53,642 nucleotides of DNA from Ruminococcaceae bacterium UBA1036. Lineage in GTDB: Bacteria; Bacillota; Clostridia; Oscillospirales; Acutalibacteraceae. Position numbers and translations under genes: made by a program. Each line of letters starts with the position of its first letter. Position 1 is the stretch's first letter. This document shows positions 16,332 to 25,356 of this stretch, piece after piece. The notes under the pieces are model-generated. The model saw nothing but the letters and a program-made list of their open reading frames with translations. It ran no database searches and was not told where the DNA came from. The stretch lies in contig DCEF01000017.1 in the NCBI GenBank assembly GCA_002316805.1, positions 1 to 53,642 of the forward strand, given 5' to 3'.

Positions 16332-17240
16332 TTATGCGTCATGGTAAAATATGAATGGGCGGTTGTCTACCGACGGGTTTAAAGCAGCGAACGTATACCC
16401 TTCTTTCTGAAGGGTTGAAATAAACTGTGGTATTATGCTAAGCGTTGCATTTTTAACGGAAGAATTATGAAAAAGTACAATGGAATTGTCGTGCATATGG
16501 GTAGTGGTAAGCGCTTCACTAAGAATTTTTGCTGCCTGGGGGTGTACCACAGCATCGCCGCCGCCCGCGTTCCAGTCAAAAAACACATAGCCGCGCTGCT
16601 TGAGGCTTTGTATTATGGCTTTCCGTGTCTTTTTATTGTACGCATTCACACTCCCGCCCGGAAAACGGTAGATTTTTGTATCGATACCTGTAGCGTTTTT
16701 AATAAGGCTGTGCATTTTATCAAAATCGCTGAAGAACGCTTCCGGTGAAGCATATATCTGTCTGTAATCGTGCGTGTAGCTGTGCACGCCGATAGCATGA
16801 CCCCTGCGGGCAATTTCCTTAAGGTCTGAAACTTCGTCCTTGTCATTTACACCTACAACAAAAAATGTTGCTTTGACATGGTATTTGTCAAGGACATTTA
16901 AAAGCGGCACCGTCAGTGTTGAAGGGCCGTCGTCAAACGTAAGGTAAATGACTTTTTTCGGTTTGACTACAGCCTTTGCAGCAGGCTGTGAAGGCTTTGG
17001 AGCAGAGCTTGCTGCTGATGGTGCATGGCTTCGCGTTTCTGAAAAAGTCCTGTGCGCATAAGATGAAGACTTTCCGGCAGGCACCGCGCGTTCAGGCTTT
17101 TCAATCCCCGAAAAAAAACAGACCGAGCCCACAATAGCTGAAATCAAAGCAGCACATACAGTGATTATCAAAACTCTGTTTCGTATTTTTACAGTATTAG
17201 GATTATGTGTATGTTTAAAATTAAAAGACGGTTTTTGCAT
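16332..17240 (-). CDS. Membrane-anchored polysaccharide deacetylase (NodB domain)
   Basis: Extracytoplasmic CE4-family deacetylase that would act on peptidoglycan or another cell-wall glycan. About 302 residues: a transmembrane anchor (about 20-40), a Ser/Pro/Ala-rich linker, then the NodB domain with TFDDGPS (catalytic Asp pair), GVHSYTHDY (the H-x3-H metal ligands), and YRFPGGS. Start ATG 17240 is preceded by GGAGG 13 nt upstream, which is long. An in-frame TTG at 17285 is the alternative. It is monocistronic with its own promoter. The substrate (GlcNAc or MurNAc) cannot be read from sequence. Confidence 0.88.
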   Translation of the reverse strand: MQKPSFNFKHTHNPNTVKIRNRVLIITVCAALISAIVGSVCFFSGIEKPERAVPAGKSSSYAHRTFSETRSHAPSAASSAPKPSQPAAKAVVKPKKVIYLTFDDGPSTLTVPLLNVLDKYHVKATFFVVGVNDKDEVSDLKEIARRGHAIGVHSYTHDYRQIYASPEAFFSDFDKMHSLIKNATGIDTKIYRFPGGSVNAYNKKTRKAIIQSLKQRGYVFFDWNAGGGDAVVHPQAAKILSEALTTTHMHDNSIVLFHNSSVKNATLSIIPQFISTLQKEGYTFAALNPSVDNRPFIFYHDA

Positions 17241-17352
17241 GACAGCACACTTTCCTCCGACATGTTTATGAAGGAATTTTAACAAACGCTTCAGTCCCCA
17301 TAAATAACGGACAATCAGACATAAAATGATTTTATTTTTCCTCTACGCCTTT

Positions 17353-17380
17353 ATTATATCTTTTCAGACTTTTAAGTCAA
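17353..17380 (-). promoter_or_regulatory. Promoter of the polysaccharide deacetylase gene
   Basis: Minus-strand TTGACT (17375-17380) and TATAAT (17353-17358) with a 16-bp spacer, about 110 bp upstream of the start codon. Confidence 0.7.
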
Positions 17381-17390
17381 TGGCTATAAA

Positions 17391-17410
17391 TTACCTGTAA
17401 ACTCAGGTAA
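17391..17410 (-). terminator. Possible weak terminator after urtE
   Basis: Minus-strand hairpin TTACCTG/CAGGTAA with a 6-nt loop followed by TTTAT. The stem is AT-rich and the T run short, so it may be only partly effective. Confidence 0.4.
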
Positions 17411-17430
17411 CAATGCTGTTAAATCTTCGG

Positions 17431-18132
17431 TTAAACGCTGAGGAAATGTTTTGCTGAATTATCGTCGAGTTTATTTATCGGTCCGGAGCAAGCCACTGTG
17501 CCTTTCTGCAGGATCAAAAATTTCTGCGCCATGCTGCGGGCAAAATTGATATTCTGCTCTACAAGCAGAATTGAAAGGCCGCTTTCTTTACATATCTTTT
17601 TTAAAATCCGTTCAAGGTCTTCCACAACATTGGGTTGTATCCCCTCCGTCGGCTCATCAAGCAGCAGAAGTTCCGGTGAAGTGGCAAGCGCCCGCGCCAC
17701 GGCGAGCTGCTGCTGCTGGCCGCCGGAAAGGAGCCCCCCTGGGCGGCTTAGATGCTTTTTAAGTTCCGGGAAATATTCGAGCATGCGTTCCGCCCGGCGC
17801 TGTGCATACTGCATGTTTCCTCGCTCAAGGCAGCCGAGCTGAAGATTTTCCATCACCGTAAGTTCTGGCAGTATCTCCCTTCCCTGCGGCACATAAGCTA
17901 TGCCAAGCCTGCTGCGCCGGTGTGCCGGCAGGTATGAAATGTCCGTCCCATTCCATATTATGTTACCGCCTGCCGGCGGCAGAAGCCCGATTATTGATTT
18001 CAGCAGCGTTGTTTTGCCTACACCATTGCGGCCAAGCACAGCAAGGCGCTCGCCGTTGCCTATCATGAACGAAACGTCTGTTATAACCCGGCTTCTGCCG
18101 TAGCTGACATGCAGGCGGTTAACCGAAAGCAC
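17431..18132 (-). CDS. urtE: Urea ABC transporter ATP-binding subunit UrtE
   Basis: LivF-type ATPase of a branched-chain/urea-type ABC importer, 233 residues. Walker A is GRNGVGKTT, the Q-loop is VPQGREILPELTV, the signature is LSGGQQQQLA, and Walker B is LLLDEPTEGIQPNVVEDL. The EGIQPNVV extension is characteristic of UrtE over LivF. It overlaps urtD by 14 bp and is the last gene of the operon. Such systems import urea, sometimes short amides. Confidence 0.9.
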   Translation of the reverse strand: MLSVNRLHVSYGRSRVITDVSFMIGNGERLAVLGRNGVGKTTLLKSIIGLLPPAGGNIIWNGTDISYLPAHRRSRLGIAYVPQGREILPELTVMENLQLGCLERGNMQYAQRRAERMLEYFPELKKHLSRPGGLLSGGQQQQLAVARALATSPELLLLDEPTEGIQPNVVEDLERILKKICKESGLSILLVEQNINFARSMAQKFLILQKGTVACSGPINKLDDNSAKHFLSV

Positions 18133-18889
18133 TTTTTCCTTCCCCCTCCGATCCGGATTTCAGATATACCCTCACAACTTCAGGATTATTCTCAATAACA
18201 TTTATCGGGCCTTCGGCAAGAATATGCCCCATGTGGAAAACAGTTACCTTTTCCGCAATTTGACGCACAAATTTCATGTCGTGCTCCACGATGATAACCG
18301 TCTGCCCGCCAAGAAGCTGGCGTATCATTACGCCAGTCCTGAACGTTTCATCTTCCGTCATGCCCGCCGTGGGCTCATCGAGTATCATGAGCTTCGGCTT
18401 CTGCATCATCAGCATTCCGATTTCAAGCCACTGGCGCTCTCCGTGGGAAAGTTCGCACGCCCTGCGGCCTTTTTTGCCGTCAAGGCCAATCTTTTGCAGC
18501 ACAGTGCCGGCCCTTCTCAGTGAATTTGCTGAAGCCCCGCGGAAAAGTGAAGAAAAAACAGTCCTCTCCGCGGGCTCCGCAAGCAAAAGGTTCTCAGCCA
18601 CCGTCATATTTTCGAAAAGGTTTGGCCCCTGAAACTTTCGCCCAATGCCATATAACGATGAAATTTCATGCGGGCTTTTGCCGGTTATGTCATGCCCTTC
18701 AAAAAATATTCTGCCTTCCGTAGGCTTTGTTCGGCCGGTGATAAGGTCCATCAACGTTGTTTTGCCAGCCCCGTTTGGCCCTATGATTACGCGAAGCTCA
18801 CCTCTGCGCACAGAAAAATCCATTCCGCGCAAAGCCCAGAAACCGCCGAAGCAAACAGAAAGCCCTTCCGTTCTCAGTATCTCATCCAT
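18119..18889 (-). CDS. urtD: Urea ABC transporter ATP-binding protein UrtD
   Basis: LivG-type ATPase partner of UrtE. It starts at ATG 18889 (MDEILRTEGLSVCFGGF). A longer reading would add 11 residues from the urtC overlap. Motifs: Walker A GPNGAGKTT, GRKFQGPNLFENMTV, signature LSHGERQWLEIGM and Walker B MILDEPTAGMTEDET. The LSHGERQWLEI signature and AGMTEDE box are typical of UrtD. It overlaps urtC by 8 bp. Confidence 0.9.
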   Translation of the reverse strand: MDEILRTEGLSVCFGGFWALRGMDFSVRRGELRVIIGPNGAGKTTLMDLITGRTKPTEGRIFFEGHDITGKSPHEISSLYGIGRKFQGPNLFENMTVAENLLLAEPAERTVFSSLFRGASANSLRRAGTVLQKIGLDGKKGRRACELSHGERQWLEIGMLMMQKPKLMILDEPTAGMTEDETFRTGVMIRQLLGGQTVIIVEHDMKFVRQIAEKVTVFHMGHILAEGPINVIENNPEVVRVYLKSGSEGEGKSAFG

Positions 18890-19922
18890 GGCCGTCCGCC
18901 GCCTTTTCCCTTTTGCCTTCAAAAATGCGTATCAGCCCGCCTGAAATACCGTCCGGCACAAAAAACACCACAGCAAGTATGGCAAGCCCAAGCAACAGTT
19001 GCCAGAATGGCCCAAATTGTTCAGAAAGTGCATTCCCAATGATATTTACAAGCATAGTTCCTATCGCCGCACCCGTGAGGTTTCCTTTTCCGCCAACAGC
19101 AAGCCACACAATGGCTGCAGTCGAAAATTCCATCCCGATGTCATTTGGCGCTATCATGCCGTTTACAGGCGCATAAAGCACGCCTGCAAAGCCTGCAATT
19201 GCTCCTGAAAGCGCAAAAGCTGCCGCTTTGAAGTCAGCCGGATTGTATCCAAGGAACTCAAGCCGCACCTCATTTTCACGTATGCCCTGAAGTATAAGGC
19301 CGAAGCGGGAACCCATAAGCGCCCTGCAGAAAATGAAGATAAGTGCCGAGGCGGCAAAAACGGCATAGTAACTTTGGTTGAGGTCAAGGGCCGCCCCAAA
19401 AAGCGAAAGCCCTGGCAGACCACATATACCGTTAAAACCGCCAGTGTATTTCTGCTGGCTTTGGATAAACAGGCTGAAAACCTGCGCTATGGCAAGCGTG
19501 ATTACGGAAAAAAATACGCCGCTCACTTTGCTTGAAAACAGGAATTTCCCCAAAAGCCATGCCAGGATCGCCGGCATGATTATTCCAATGGCAGCAGCCG
19601 CACCGGGAGCACAGAGGAATTTCAGCCACTGCGGCATCTGTGTAACGCCGCAGCGCGCCATGAAGTCCGGTATACCGCCCTGTGCCGAAAGCCCAAGCGC
19701 CATGATGTAGCCGCCTATGCCGAACAGGACTGCATGGCCGAGGTTCATAAGCCCCGCATATCCCCAAAGGATATCGAGCGAAAATGCAAAAATCATAAAA
19801 ATAAGGTATTTTTCAAAAAGCTGTGTGTAAAATTGCAGGCCGAAAAATGGAAAAATCCCAAAAAACAGGAAAAGCGCTGCATCGGCCCACTTATTCGCTT
19901 CCACTGGAAAAAGCCGTTTCAT
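18882..19922 (-). CDS. urtC: Urea ABC transporter permease UrtC
   Basis: LivM-type membrane subunit with about nine to ten hydrophobic helices. It contains WGYAGLMNLGHAVLFGIGGY and, in the C-terminal half, GAIAGFAGVLYAP and WLAVGGKGNLTGAAIG, the conserved cytoplasmic EAA-like region of this family. Start ATG 19922 has GGAGAGGCGG upstream and follows the urtB stop by 1 bp. About 346 residues, normal for UrtC. Confidence 0.9.
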   Translation of the reverse strand: MKRLFPVEANKWADAALFLFFGIFPFFGLQFYTQLFEKYLIFMIFAFSLDILWGYAGLMNLGHAVLFGIGGYIMALGLSAQGGIPDFMARCGVTQMPQWLKFLCAPGAAAAIGIIMPAILAWLLGKFLFSSKVSGVFFSVITLAIAQVFSLFIQSQQKYTGGFNGICGLPGLSLFGAALDLNQSYYAVFAASALIFIFCRALMGSRFGLILQGIRENEVRLEFLGYNPADFKAAAFALSGAIAGFAGVLYAPVNGMIAPNDIGMEFSTAAIVWLAVGGKGNLTGAAIGTMLVNIIGNALSEQFGPFWQLLLGLAILAVVFFVPDGISGGLIRIFEGKREKAADGHG

Positions 19923-19923
19923 G

Positions 19924-20784
19924 CTACCGCCTCTCCTTCGCAAAAAGCCCTTCCGGATGGAAGCGTATAATAATCGTTATCATCAGGAAAACAGCAATGT
20001 TGGCAAACACGTCGTTGCTTACCCCACCAAGCAATGCCGTCGACTCCCCAACTAAAAGCGAACCGGCAGCAGTGCCTGCAAATGAGGCCACACCACCAAC
20101 AACTGACGTTAAGAAAGAGCAGACAAGGTAAGGGCCACCCATAAACGGCGAGACGCTTTTCACAGGGGCCGCAAGCGCTCCCGCAAGGCCTGCAAGCCCG
20201 CTCCCTAAGGCGAACGTCAGTGTATCAACACGTGCCGAATCGACGCCAAGGCACTCGGCCATGCTGCGGTTCTGAGTTACGGCGCTCACCCTGTGGCCAA
20301 ATTTTGTTTTCTTAAGCAGCAGCACAGTGCCCGCCGTAACGGCGGCTGCAAGCAGTATAACAAATGCGTTGTAGCATGGCACAACCGCTGTACCTATATA
20401 AAAATGCCCACTTATGGGTATTGCCACATACTGCGACTGTGCCCCGAAAATCAGGTTTGCAAGCTGCTGCAAGACAACAGATATGCCAAACGTTGCGAGC
20501 ATTGTCTCCGCAGGCTTTCCCGCAAGCCTCCTGATAACAAGAATTTCCATTGCCGCGCCCGCGGCAGCGGAAACGGCAAAGGCAGCAGGCACTGCAGCAG
20601 CAAAGCTTAAGCCTGCCCGCTGCGTCATGCAGAAAGCCGTGTATGCGCCTATCATTATAAGTTCTCCATGCGCGAGGTTAATAACATCCATAAGCCCGCA
20701 GATAACTACCATGCCCAAAGCGGCAAGCAGGATAAGCGCCGAGGAGTTCAGGCCGTTCAGCAGCAGCGCGGAAAAACTGTCCAT
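19924..20784 (-). CDS. urtB: Urea ABC transporter permease UrtB
   Basis: LivH-type permease of 286 residues with about eight helices. MDVINLAHGELIMIGAY near the N-terminus and the GLAGLAGALAAP / SVVGGVASFAGTAAG region are the family hallmarks. It lacks the long extracytoplasmic N-terminal domain of some proteobacterial UrtB proteins, as usual in Firmicutes. It lies 31 bp after urtA. Confidence 0.9.
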   Translation of the reverse strand: MDSFSALLLNGLNSSALILLAALGMVVICGLMDVINLAHGELIMIGAYTAFCMTQRAGLSFAAAVPAAFAVSAAAGAAMEILVIRRLAGKPAETMLATFGISVVLQQLANLIFGAQSQYVAIPISGHFYIGTAVVPCYNAFVILLAAAVTAGTVLLLKKTKFGHRVSAVTQNRSMAECLGVDSARVDTLTFALGSGLAGLAGALAAPVKSVSPFMGGPYLVCSFLTSVVGGVASFAGTAAGSLLVGESTALLGGVSNDVFANIAVFLMITIIIRFHPEGLFAKERR

Positions 20785-20815
20785 TTAAACCACCTTCACG
20801 ACAATGAAAATCCGG

Positions 20816-21979
20816 TCATGGCTTTGGGGCAATCGGTTTTTCCGACTGGTAAATTACACGCACCGCACCGCTACCGTCAACTTTGCCTATGCGGCAGTAA
20901 AGGCACGCATGGTTGTTCGAAGGGTCAACAGAGATACTCCCAGACGGCGACTCAATCTTCAGCCCTTTAAAAGCATCTATTACCTGCTGTGTATTGGCAG
21001 GATCATTCGCTTTTTTAAGCGCAGCGCCAAGGAACAGCCCGCTGTTGTAGCCTCCCATAACCGCATACGAAGGCTGCGTCCCGTCTTTTACGGAATCAGC
21101 ATACTGCTGCACAAATTTCTTGTTCAGCGGATTGTCTATGCTCTTAAAATAGTCTACACATATATAGCTGTCTTTTGACGCGCCAGCACCTATCGACTGC
21201 AAAACCGTCTCATTTGTTGTGAGGCTTGCAATTGTAGATTTGAGGCCATATGCATTATATTGCTTGTAAAACGCGACATTGCTGTCTCCGGTAAGCTCGC
21301 TGTACACCACATCCGGCTGAGATGTCCTGATTTTATTGAGTACCGATGAAAAATCAGTGCTCCCGTAAGGGACATATTCTTCACCGACAACTTCTCCGCC
21401 GCCCGCTGCAAGGTACTGTTTCGCAAGCTTGTTTTCAACGCGCGGGTACACAAAATCGCACCCTATCAAAAAAAACTTCTTCCCTGTGTTCTTAAGCAGC
21501 CAGCCGACAAAAATCTCTGCCTGCTGGTTTGGGATACACCCTACATATATAATGTTTTTCGACTGCTCCTGGCCTTCATATGACTGCGGGTAAATCAGCA
21601 GCGAATGGTATTTTTCTACCACAAGCTTGACAGCTTTCCGCGCCGAAGAAGAGCAGGTGCCGATTATGGCTGTCACTTTATCGTCAAGGATTAGTTTTCG
21701 CGCCTTGTCTGCTGCTTTTGCCGGATCGGAAGCGTAATCTGCAAATACAGTCTCTATTTTCCTTCCGTGCACCCCTCCGTTTTTATTGATGGAGTCAATT
21801 GCAAGTTTCGTGCCGTCGTAAAGCTGCTTTTCGCTTACGGATGTCACACCGCTCAGCGAATAAAGAAGCCCTATTTTAACAGGTCCTGCCTCGCTGCTTT
21901 TCTGCCCGCCACACCCTGCAAGCAGGCATGAAAATGCAGTCACCCCTGCAAGGATGAGCGCACAAAATCGTTTTTTCAT
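20816..21979 (-). CDS. urtA: Urea ABC transporter substrate-binding lipoprotein UrtA
   Basis: Periplasmic-binding-protein family member tethered as a lipoprotein. The signal peptide ends in the lipobox LLAGC, with Cys near residue 22. The mature part shows IGLLYSLSG, a YPQSYEGQEQSKNIIYVG segment and PNQQ, a pattern shared with urea/short-amide binding proteins (UrtA, FmdD) rather than LivK. 387 residues is slightly short of typical UrtA (about 400-430). Good ribosome site GGGAG 8 nt before ATG. First gene of urtABCDE. No urease or amidase gene is in the window, so the ligand remains inferred. Confidence 0.88.
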   Translation of the reverse strand: MKKRFCALILAGVTAFSCLLAGCGGQKSSEAGPVKIGLLYSLSGVTSVSEKQLYDGTKLAIDSINKNGGVHGRKIETVFADYASDPAKAADKARKLILDDKVTAIIGTCSSSARKAVKLVVEKYHSLLIYPQSYEGQEQSKNIIYVGCIPNQQAEIFVGWLLKNTGKKFFLIGCDFVYPRVENKLAKQYLAAGGGEVVGEEYVPYGSTDFSSVLNKIRTSQPDVVYSELTGDSNVAFYKQYNAYGLKSTIASLTTNETVLQSIGAGASKDSYICVDYFKSIDNPLNKKFVQQYADSVKDGTQPSYAVMGGYNSGLFLGAALKKANDPANTQQVIDAFKGLKIESPSGSISVDPSNNHACLYCRIGKVDGSGAVRVIYQSEKPIAPKP

Positions 21980-22187
21980 GCTATCATCTCCCGTGAATAT
22001 TCGCTTAATTTTTTGCCGTCACAAAAATATAATATTCTTCCGCAAGACAATATGTGATATGGCTTGGCGGTTACCACCCAGGATTTGTACAAGGCAAAGT
22101 TTCAAAGCAGCCTTTTTCAGCACGCAGCGGGCATGAAGCCTATGCGCACAAACAAACGCTGTTTCTGCCCTGCACAGCGTAATTTTC

Positions 22188-22217
22188 TTGACACAGCAGT
22201 ACTTAAAGTTATACAAT
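22188..22217 (+). promoter_or_regulatory. Promoter of rny
   Basis: TTGACA (22188-22193) followed by overlapping -10 candidates TATACA (16-bp spacer) and TACAAT (18-bp spacer). Together with an approximately 110-nt leader it precedes the TTG start of rny. The rest of the 354-bp divergent gap toward urtA (21980-22187) shows no promoter or TnrA/GlnR-type dyad that I can support. Confidence 0.6.
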
Positions 22218-22333
22218 TAATGCTATGGTGTGTAAAATGTGTTTTGTAGTTTATTATACTTTTACTTTAAAGTGATGAACCGAAGCAAAATGTAGGGATT
22301 CACTAAATTATTTAAATAGGGAGGTGCCAATTT

Positions 22334-23893
22334 TTGCAAGTAAATTTAATGACCTGCATCCTGATTGCACTCGCATGTGCGGCCATTGCAGGCATCGTCT
22401 GTTTCTTTCTTGGTTCACAACACCGCAGGAAAACTGCTGAATATACCATAGGCTCTGCTGAAGAAGAAGCTAAACGGATCATAAATGACGCCATTAACAA
22501 GGCGGAAACAAAGAAAAAAGAAGCAATCCTCGAAGGCAAAGATGAAATACACCGGCAGCGCACGGAAGCCGAACACGAACTCAACGACAGGCGCAAAGAA
22601 GTTCAGCGGCAGGAACGCCGCATCCAGCAGAAAGAAGAAACGCTCGACAAGAAGATGGAAAGCCTTGAGGCTAAGGAAGAAACCCTCAGCGATAAAAACA
22701 AGCAGGTTGAGAACCGGCTGGCCGAAGTGGAATCGCTCAGGAAGGGCCAGGCCGATACCCTTGAGCGCATTTCAGGATTTACAAAAGATCAGGCAAAGGA
22801 TTATCTGCTCAGTAACCTTGACAATGAGCTGACCCACGAAAAAGCCGTAAAGCTGATGGAATATGAGCAGCAAACACGTGAAGAGGCGGAAGGTAAGGCA
22901 AGGGAAATTATCTCCACAGCAATCCAGCGCTGTGCTGCGGATCACGTGGCAGAAGCCACAATCTCGGTTGTGCCGCTGCCAAATGATGAGATGAAAGGCC
23001 GTATCATAGGGCGTGAGGGCCGTAATATCCGCGCAATTGAGACTATGACTGGCGTAGACTTAATAATTGACGACACGCCGGAAGCCATTACGCTTTCATG
23101 TTTTGAACCAGTGCGGCGCGAAGTGGCGCGCATTGCTATGGAGCACCTTATCGCGGACGGCAGAATCCACCCGGCAAGGATAGAAGAAACTATTGAAAAA
23201 GCCCGCCGCGAAGTGGATGCTACAATTAAGCAGGAAGGCGAGCGCGCGGTGCTGGAAGCCGGCGTAACCGGAATCCATCCGGAACTTGTAAAGCTACTCG
23301 GCCGGCTTAAATACCGCACGAGCTATGGGCAGAATGTGCTCAGCCATTCGCTTGAAGTTTCCTACCTTGCAGGCATGATGGCCTGTGAGCTCGGTATTGA
23401 CCCTACTGTTGCACGCAGGGCTGGCCTGCTGCACGATATTGGGAAAGCGCTCGACCATGAGATTGAGGGTTCACATGTTGATATAGGTGTGGAAGTTACC
23501 CGTAAATATAAGGAAAGCGATGCTGTTATACACGCCATCCAAGCACATCACAACGACGTTGAACCGAAAACAATATCTGCATGCCTTGTACAGGCAGCAG
23601 ATGCAATCAGTGCGGCACGCCCTGGTGCACGCCGTGAAAATGTTGAAAACTACATTAAACGTCTTGAAAAGCTGGAGGAAGTTGCTTCTTCGTTTGAAGG
23701 TGTCGAAAGCAGTTATGCCATTCAGGCTGGCCGTGAAATACGTATTATGGTTAAGCCTGAAGCCATCAGCGATGATGAAATGGTTTTGCTCGCGAAAAAG
23801 ATATGTAAAAAAATTGAAAGCGACCTCGAATATCCCGGCCAGATCAAAGTCAACATTATCCGTGAAAGCCGTGCAGTTGAATACGCAAAATAA
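22334..23893 (+). CDS. rny: Ribonuclease Y
   Basis: Membrane-anchored endoribonuclease that starts bulk mRNA decay in Firmicutes. 519 residues: one N-terminal transmembrane helix (about 5-27), a long charged coiled coil (about 35-190), a KH domain (GRIIGREGRNIRAIE near 225), and an HD domain with catalytic HD in LLHDIGKALDHE near 370. Start TTG 22334 has GGGAGGTG 7 nt upstream. ymdB follows after a terminator, the usual clostridial neighbour. Confidence 0.96.
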   Translation: MQVNLMTCILIALACAAIAGIVCFFLGSQHRRKTAEYTIGSAEEEAKRIINDAINKAETKKKEAILEGKDEIHRQRTEAEHELNDRRKEVQRQERRIQQKEETLDKKMESLEAKEETLSDKNKQVENRLAEVESLRKGQADTLERISGFTKDQAKDYLLSNLDNELTHEKAVKLMEYEQQTREEAEGKAREIISTAIQRCAADHVAEATISVVPLPNDEMKGRIIGREGRNIRAIETMTGVDLIIDDTPEAITLSCFEPVRREVARIAMEHLIADGRIHPARIEETIEKARREVDATIKQEGERAVLEAGVTGIHPELVKLLGRLKYRTSYGQNVLSHSLEVSYLAGMMACELGIDPTVARRAGLLHDIGKALDHEIEGSHVDIGVEVTRKYKESDAVIHAIQAHHNDVEPKTISACLVQAADAISAARPGARRENVENYIKRLEKLEEVASSFEGVESSYAIQAGREIRIMVKPEAISDDEMVLLAKKICKKIESDLEYPGQIKVNIIRESRAVEYAK

Positions 23894-23908
23894 CTCAGAA
23901 ATATTTTG

Positions 23909-23938
23909 GGGACAGAATTCTGTCCCTTTTTCTTTTTA
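23909..23938 (+). terminator. Intrinsic terminator after rny
   Basis: 7-bp stem GGGACAG/CTGTCCC (part of a perfect palindrome with the AATT loop) followed by TTTTTCTTTTT. ymdB starts 60 bp from the stem, so some readthrough is likely. Confidence 0.85.
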
Positions 23939-23969
23939 ACTTTTTAAAAATAGAGAGGATTTTATTAGT

Positions 23970-24740
23970 ATGAATATACTTGCAATCGGCGATGTAGTGG
24001 GCAGTATCGGCTGCCGTTTTCTGCGCAGCCATCTGTCATCCATTAAAAAAATGAAAAGTATCGACCTTGTTATCGCAAATGGCGAGAATTCCGCTGACGG
24101 CAACGGCCTCACGCCTTCTTCAGTCCGGTATTTGTTCGACAGCGGCGTCGATGTCATAACTTCTGGCAACCACAGTTTCCGCCGTAGGGAAAGCTATGAT
24201 ATGTACGATTCCTGCGAGACACTTCTGCGGCCAGCCAATTTTCCAGCCGCGGCGCCTGGTAAAGGCGTCTGCATTGTTGACATGGGGCGCATACAGGTAG
24301 GCGTTATCAATTTGATGGGCGTCGTATACCTCGAAAGTCTTGATTCACCGTTTGAATGTGTTGACCGTATTCTTGCGGAGAAAAAAATGCCGAAAATCAC
24401 ATTTGTAGATTTCCACGCTGAGGCAACAGGTGAAAAACGCTCGTTTGCATATTACCTCGACGGCCGCGTTTCAGCTGTTTACGGCACTCATACACATGTG
24501 CAGACCGCTGACGAATGCATACTGCCTAACGGCACAGGGTATATATCAGACCTTGGTATGACAGGCCCAGTTAATTCTGTTCTCGGTGTAAAGCCTGAGC
24601 TTGCTATCCGCAAGATGAAAACCAAAATGCCGGTGAGATTTGACCTCGCTTCGGGCGACTGCTGCATTAACGGTGCCATTTTCAGCATTGATGAAAAGAC
24701 TGGAAAGGCGTTTTCTGTCGAACGGTTGAATATTATGTAA
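23970..24740 (+). CDS. ymdB: TIGR00282 family metallophosphoesterase (YmdB-like)
   Basis: Dinuclear-metal phosphodiesterase. B. subtilis YmdB hydrolyses 2',3'-cyclic nucleotides and controls biofilm and motility decisions. 256 residues with GDVVGSIG, ANGENSADGNG, ITSGNH, VDFHAEAT and GTHTHVQTAD supplying the metal ligands. After GNH the usual T/V-W-D is replaced by S-F-R, a small oddity outside the metal ligands. It lies directly after rny, as in many Firmicutes. Confidence 0.92.
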   Translation: MNILAIGDVVGSIGCRFLRSHLSSIKKMKSIDLVIANGENSADGNGLTPSSVRYLFDSGVDVITSGNHSFRRRESYDMYDSCETLLRPANFPAAAPGKGVCIVDMGRIQVGVINLMGVVYLESLDSPFECVDRILAEKKMPKITFVDFHAEATGEKRSFAYYLDGRVSAVYGTHTHVQTADECILPNGTGYISDLGMTGPVNSVLGVKPELAIRKMKTKMPVRFDLASGDCCINGAIFSIDEKTGKAFSVERLNIM

Positions 24741-24781
24741 CTTTCTGCAAAAATGTTTCCCAAAATTCATGGAAATTGCTC

Positions 24782-24810
24782 TTGAAAAATTCCTTTTTAA
24801 GATATAATAT
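24782..24810 (+). promoter_or_regulatory. Candidate promoter of spoVS
   Basis: TTGAAA (24782-24787) with TATAAT at 24803-24808 (15-bp spacer) or TAATAT two bases later (17-bp spacer). In B. subtilis spoVS is driven by sigma-H, but I do not see a clear sigma-H -35/-10 pair. Confidence 0.45.
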
Positions 24811-24896
24811 AGTAATTACGTTATTCACATAAATCTTTTTACATCTTTTTTCGTTTACATCATTTACATTTCCAAAATTTTGGGGGAAGAATAATA

Positions 24897-25157
24897 ATGG
24901 AAGTATTGAAAGTTTCATCAAAATCCGTTCCGAATTCCGTTGCCGGAGCAATCGCAGGAGTTGTTCGTGAATCTGGTTCAGTAGAACTCCAGGCCGTAGG
25001 CGCCGGCGCAACAAATCAGGCAGTTAAAGCTATTGCCATTGCGCGCGGTTACCTTGCACCTTCCGGCATTGATGCCGTGTGCATACCCGCATTTGCAAGC
25101 GTGACAATAGACGGTGAAGAACGTACGGCAATCAAATTGATTGTTGAGCCGCACTGA
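24897..25157 (+). CDS. spoVS: Stage V sporulation protein S
   Basis: 86-residue Alba-like protein, highly conserved in endospore formers and some others. It affects septation and progress of sporulation. The sequence is close to canonical: MEVLKVSSKSVPNSVAGAI at the start, then VGAGATNQAVKAIAIARGYL and IPAFASVTIDGEERTAIKL. GGGGGAAG precedes the ATG. Monocistronic between a promoter and a terminator. Confidence 0.97.
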   Translation: MEVLKVSSKSVPNSVAGAIAGVVRESGSVELQAVGAGATNQAVKAIAIARGYLAPSGIDAVCIPAFASVTIDGEERTAIKLIVEPH

Positions 25158-25175
25158 TACCGTTTTGCCTGCCTT

Positions 25176-25209
25176 ATCCCTCCGGTCACAAATTCCGGGG
25201 GGATTTCTT
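25176..25209 (+). terminator. Intrinsic terminator after spoVS
   Basis: 10-bp stem ATCCCTCCGG / CCGGGGGGAT (one G-T pair), 9-nt loop, followed by TTCTTT. Confidence 0.75.
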
Positions 25210-25256
25210 TATTCGTGCCAGTCCTTGAAGTATACTTACATGCTTAATTTTTAAGA

Positions 25257-25285
25257 TTGAATCAAACAGTAGGGTATGATATAAT
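25257..25285 (+). promoter_or_regulatory. Promoter of the DAK2-domain gene
   Basis: TTGAAT (25257-25262) and TATAAT (25280-25285) with a 17-bp spacer and an extended TGA before the -10 box. Confidence 0.75.
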
Positions 25286-25307
25286 AGCAGAATAAGATAG
25301 AATTGGT

Positions 25308-25332
25308 GCGGTTGCAAAAAACCGCTTTTTTT
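25308..25332 (+). terminator. Short terminator-like hairpin in the leader of the DAK2-domain gene
   Basis: 6-bp stem GCGGTT/AACCGC with loop GCAAAA followed by seven T. It lies about 15-40 nt after the predicted transcription start and before the ribosome site, so it could attenuate transcription of the downstream gene. Confidence 0.55.
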
Positions 25333-25356
25333 CCGAATTCGAGGGAGTGCTGAAAA

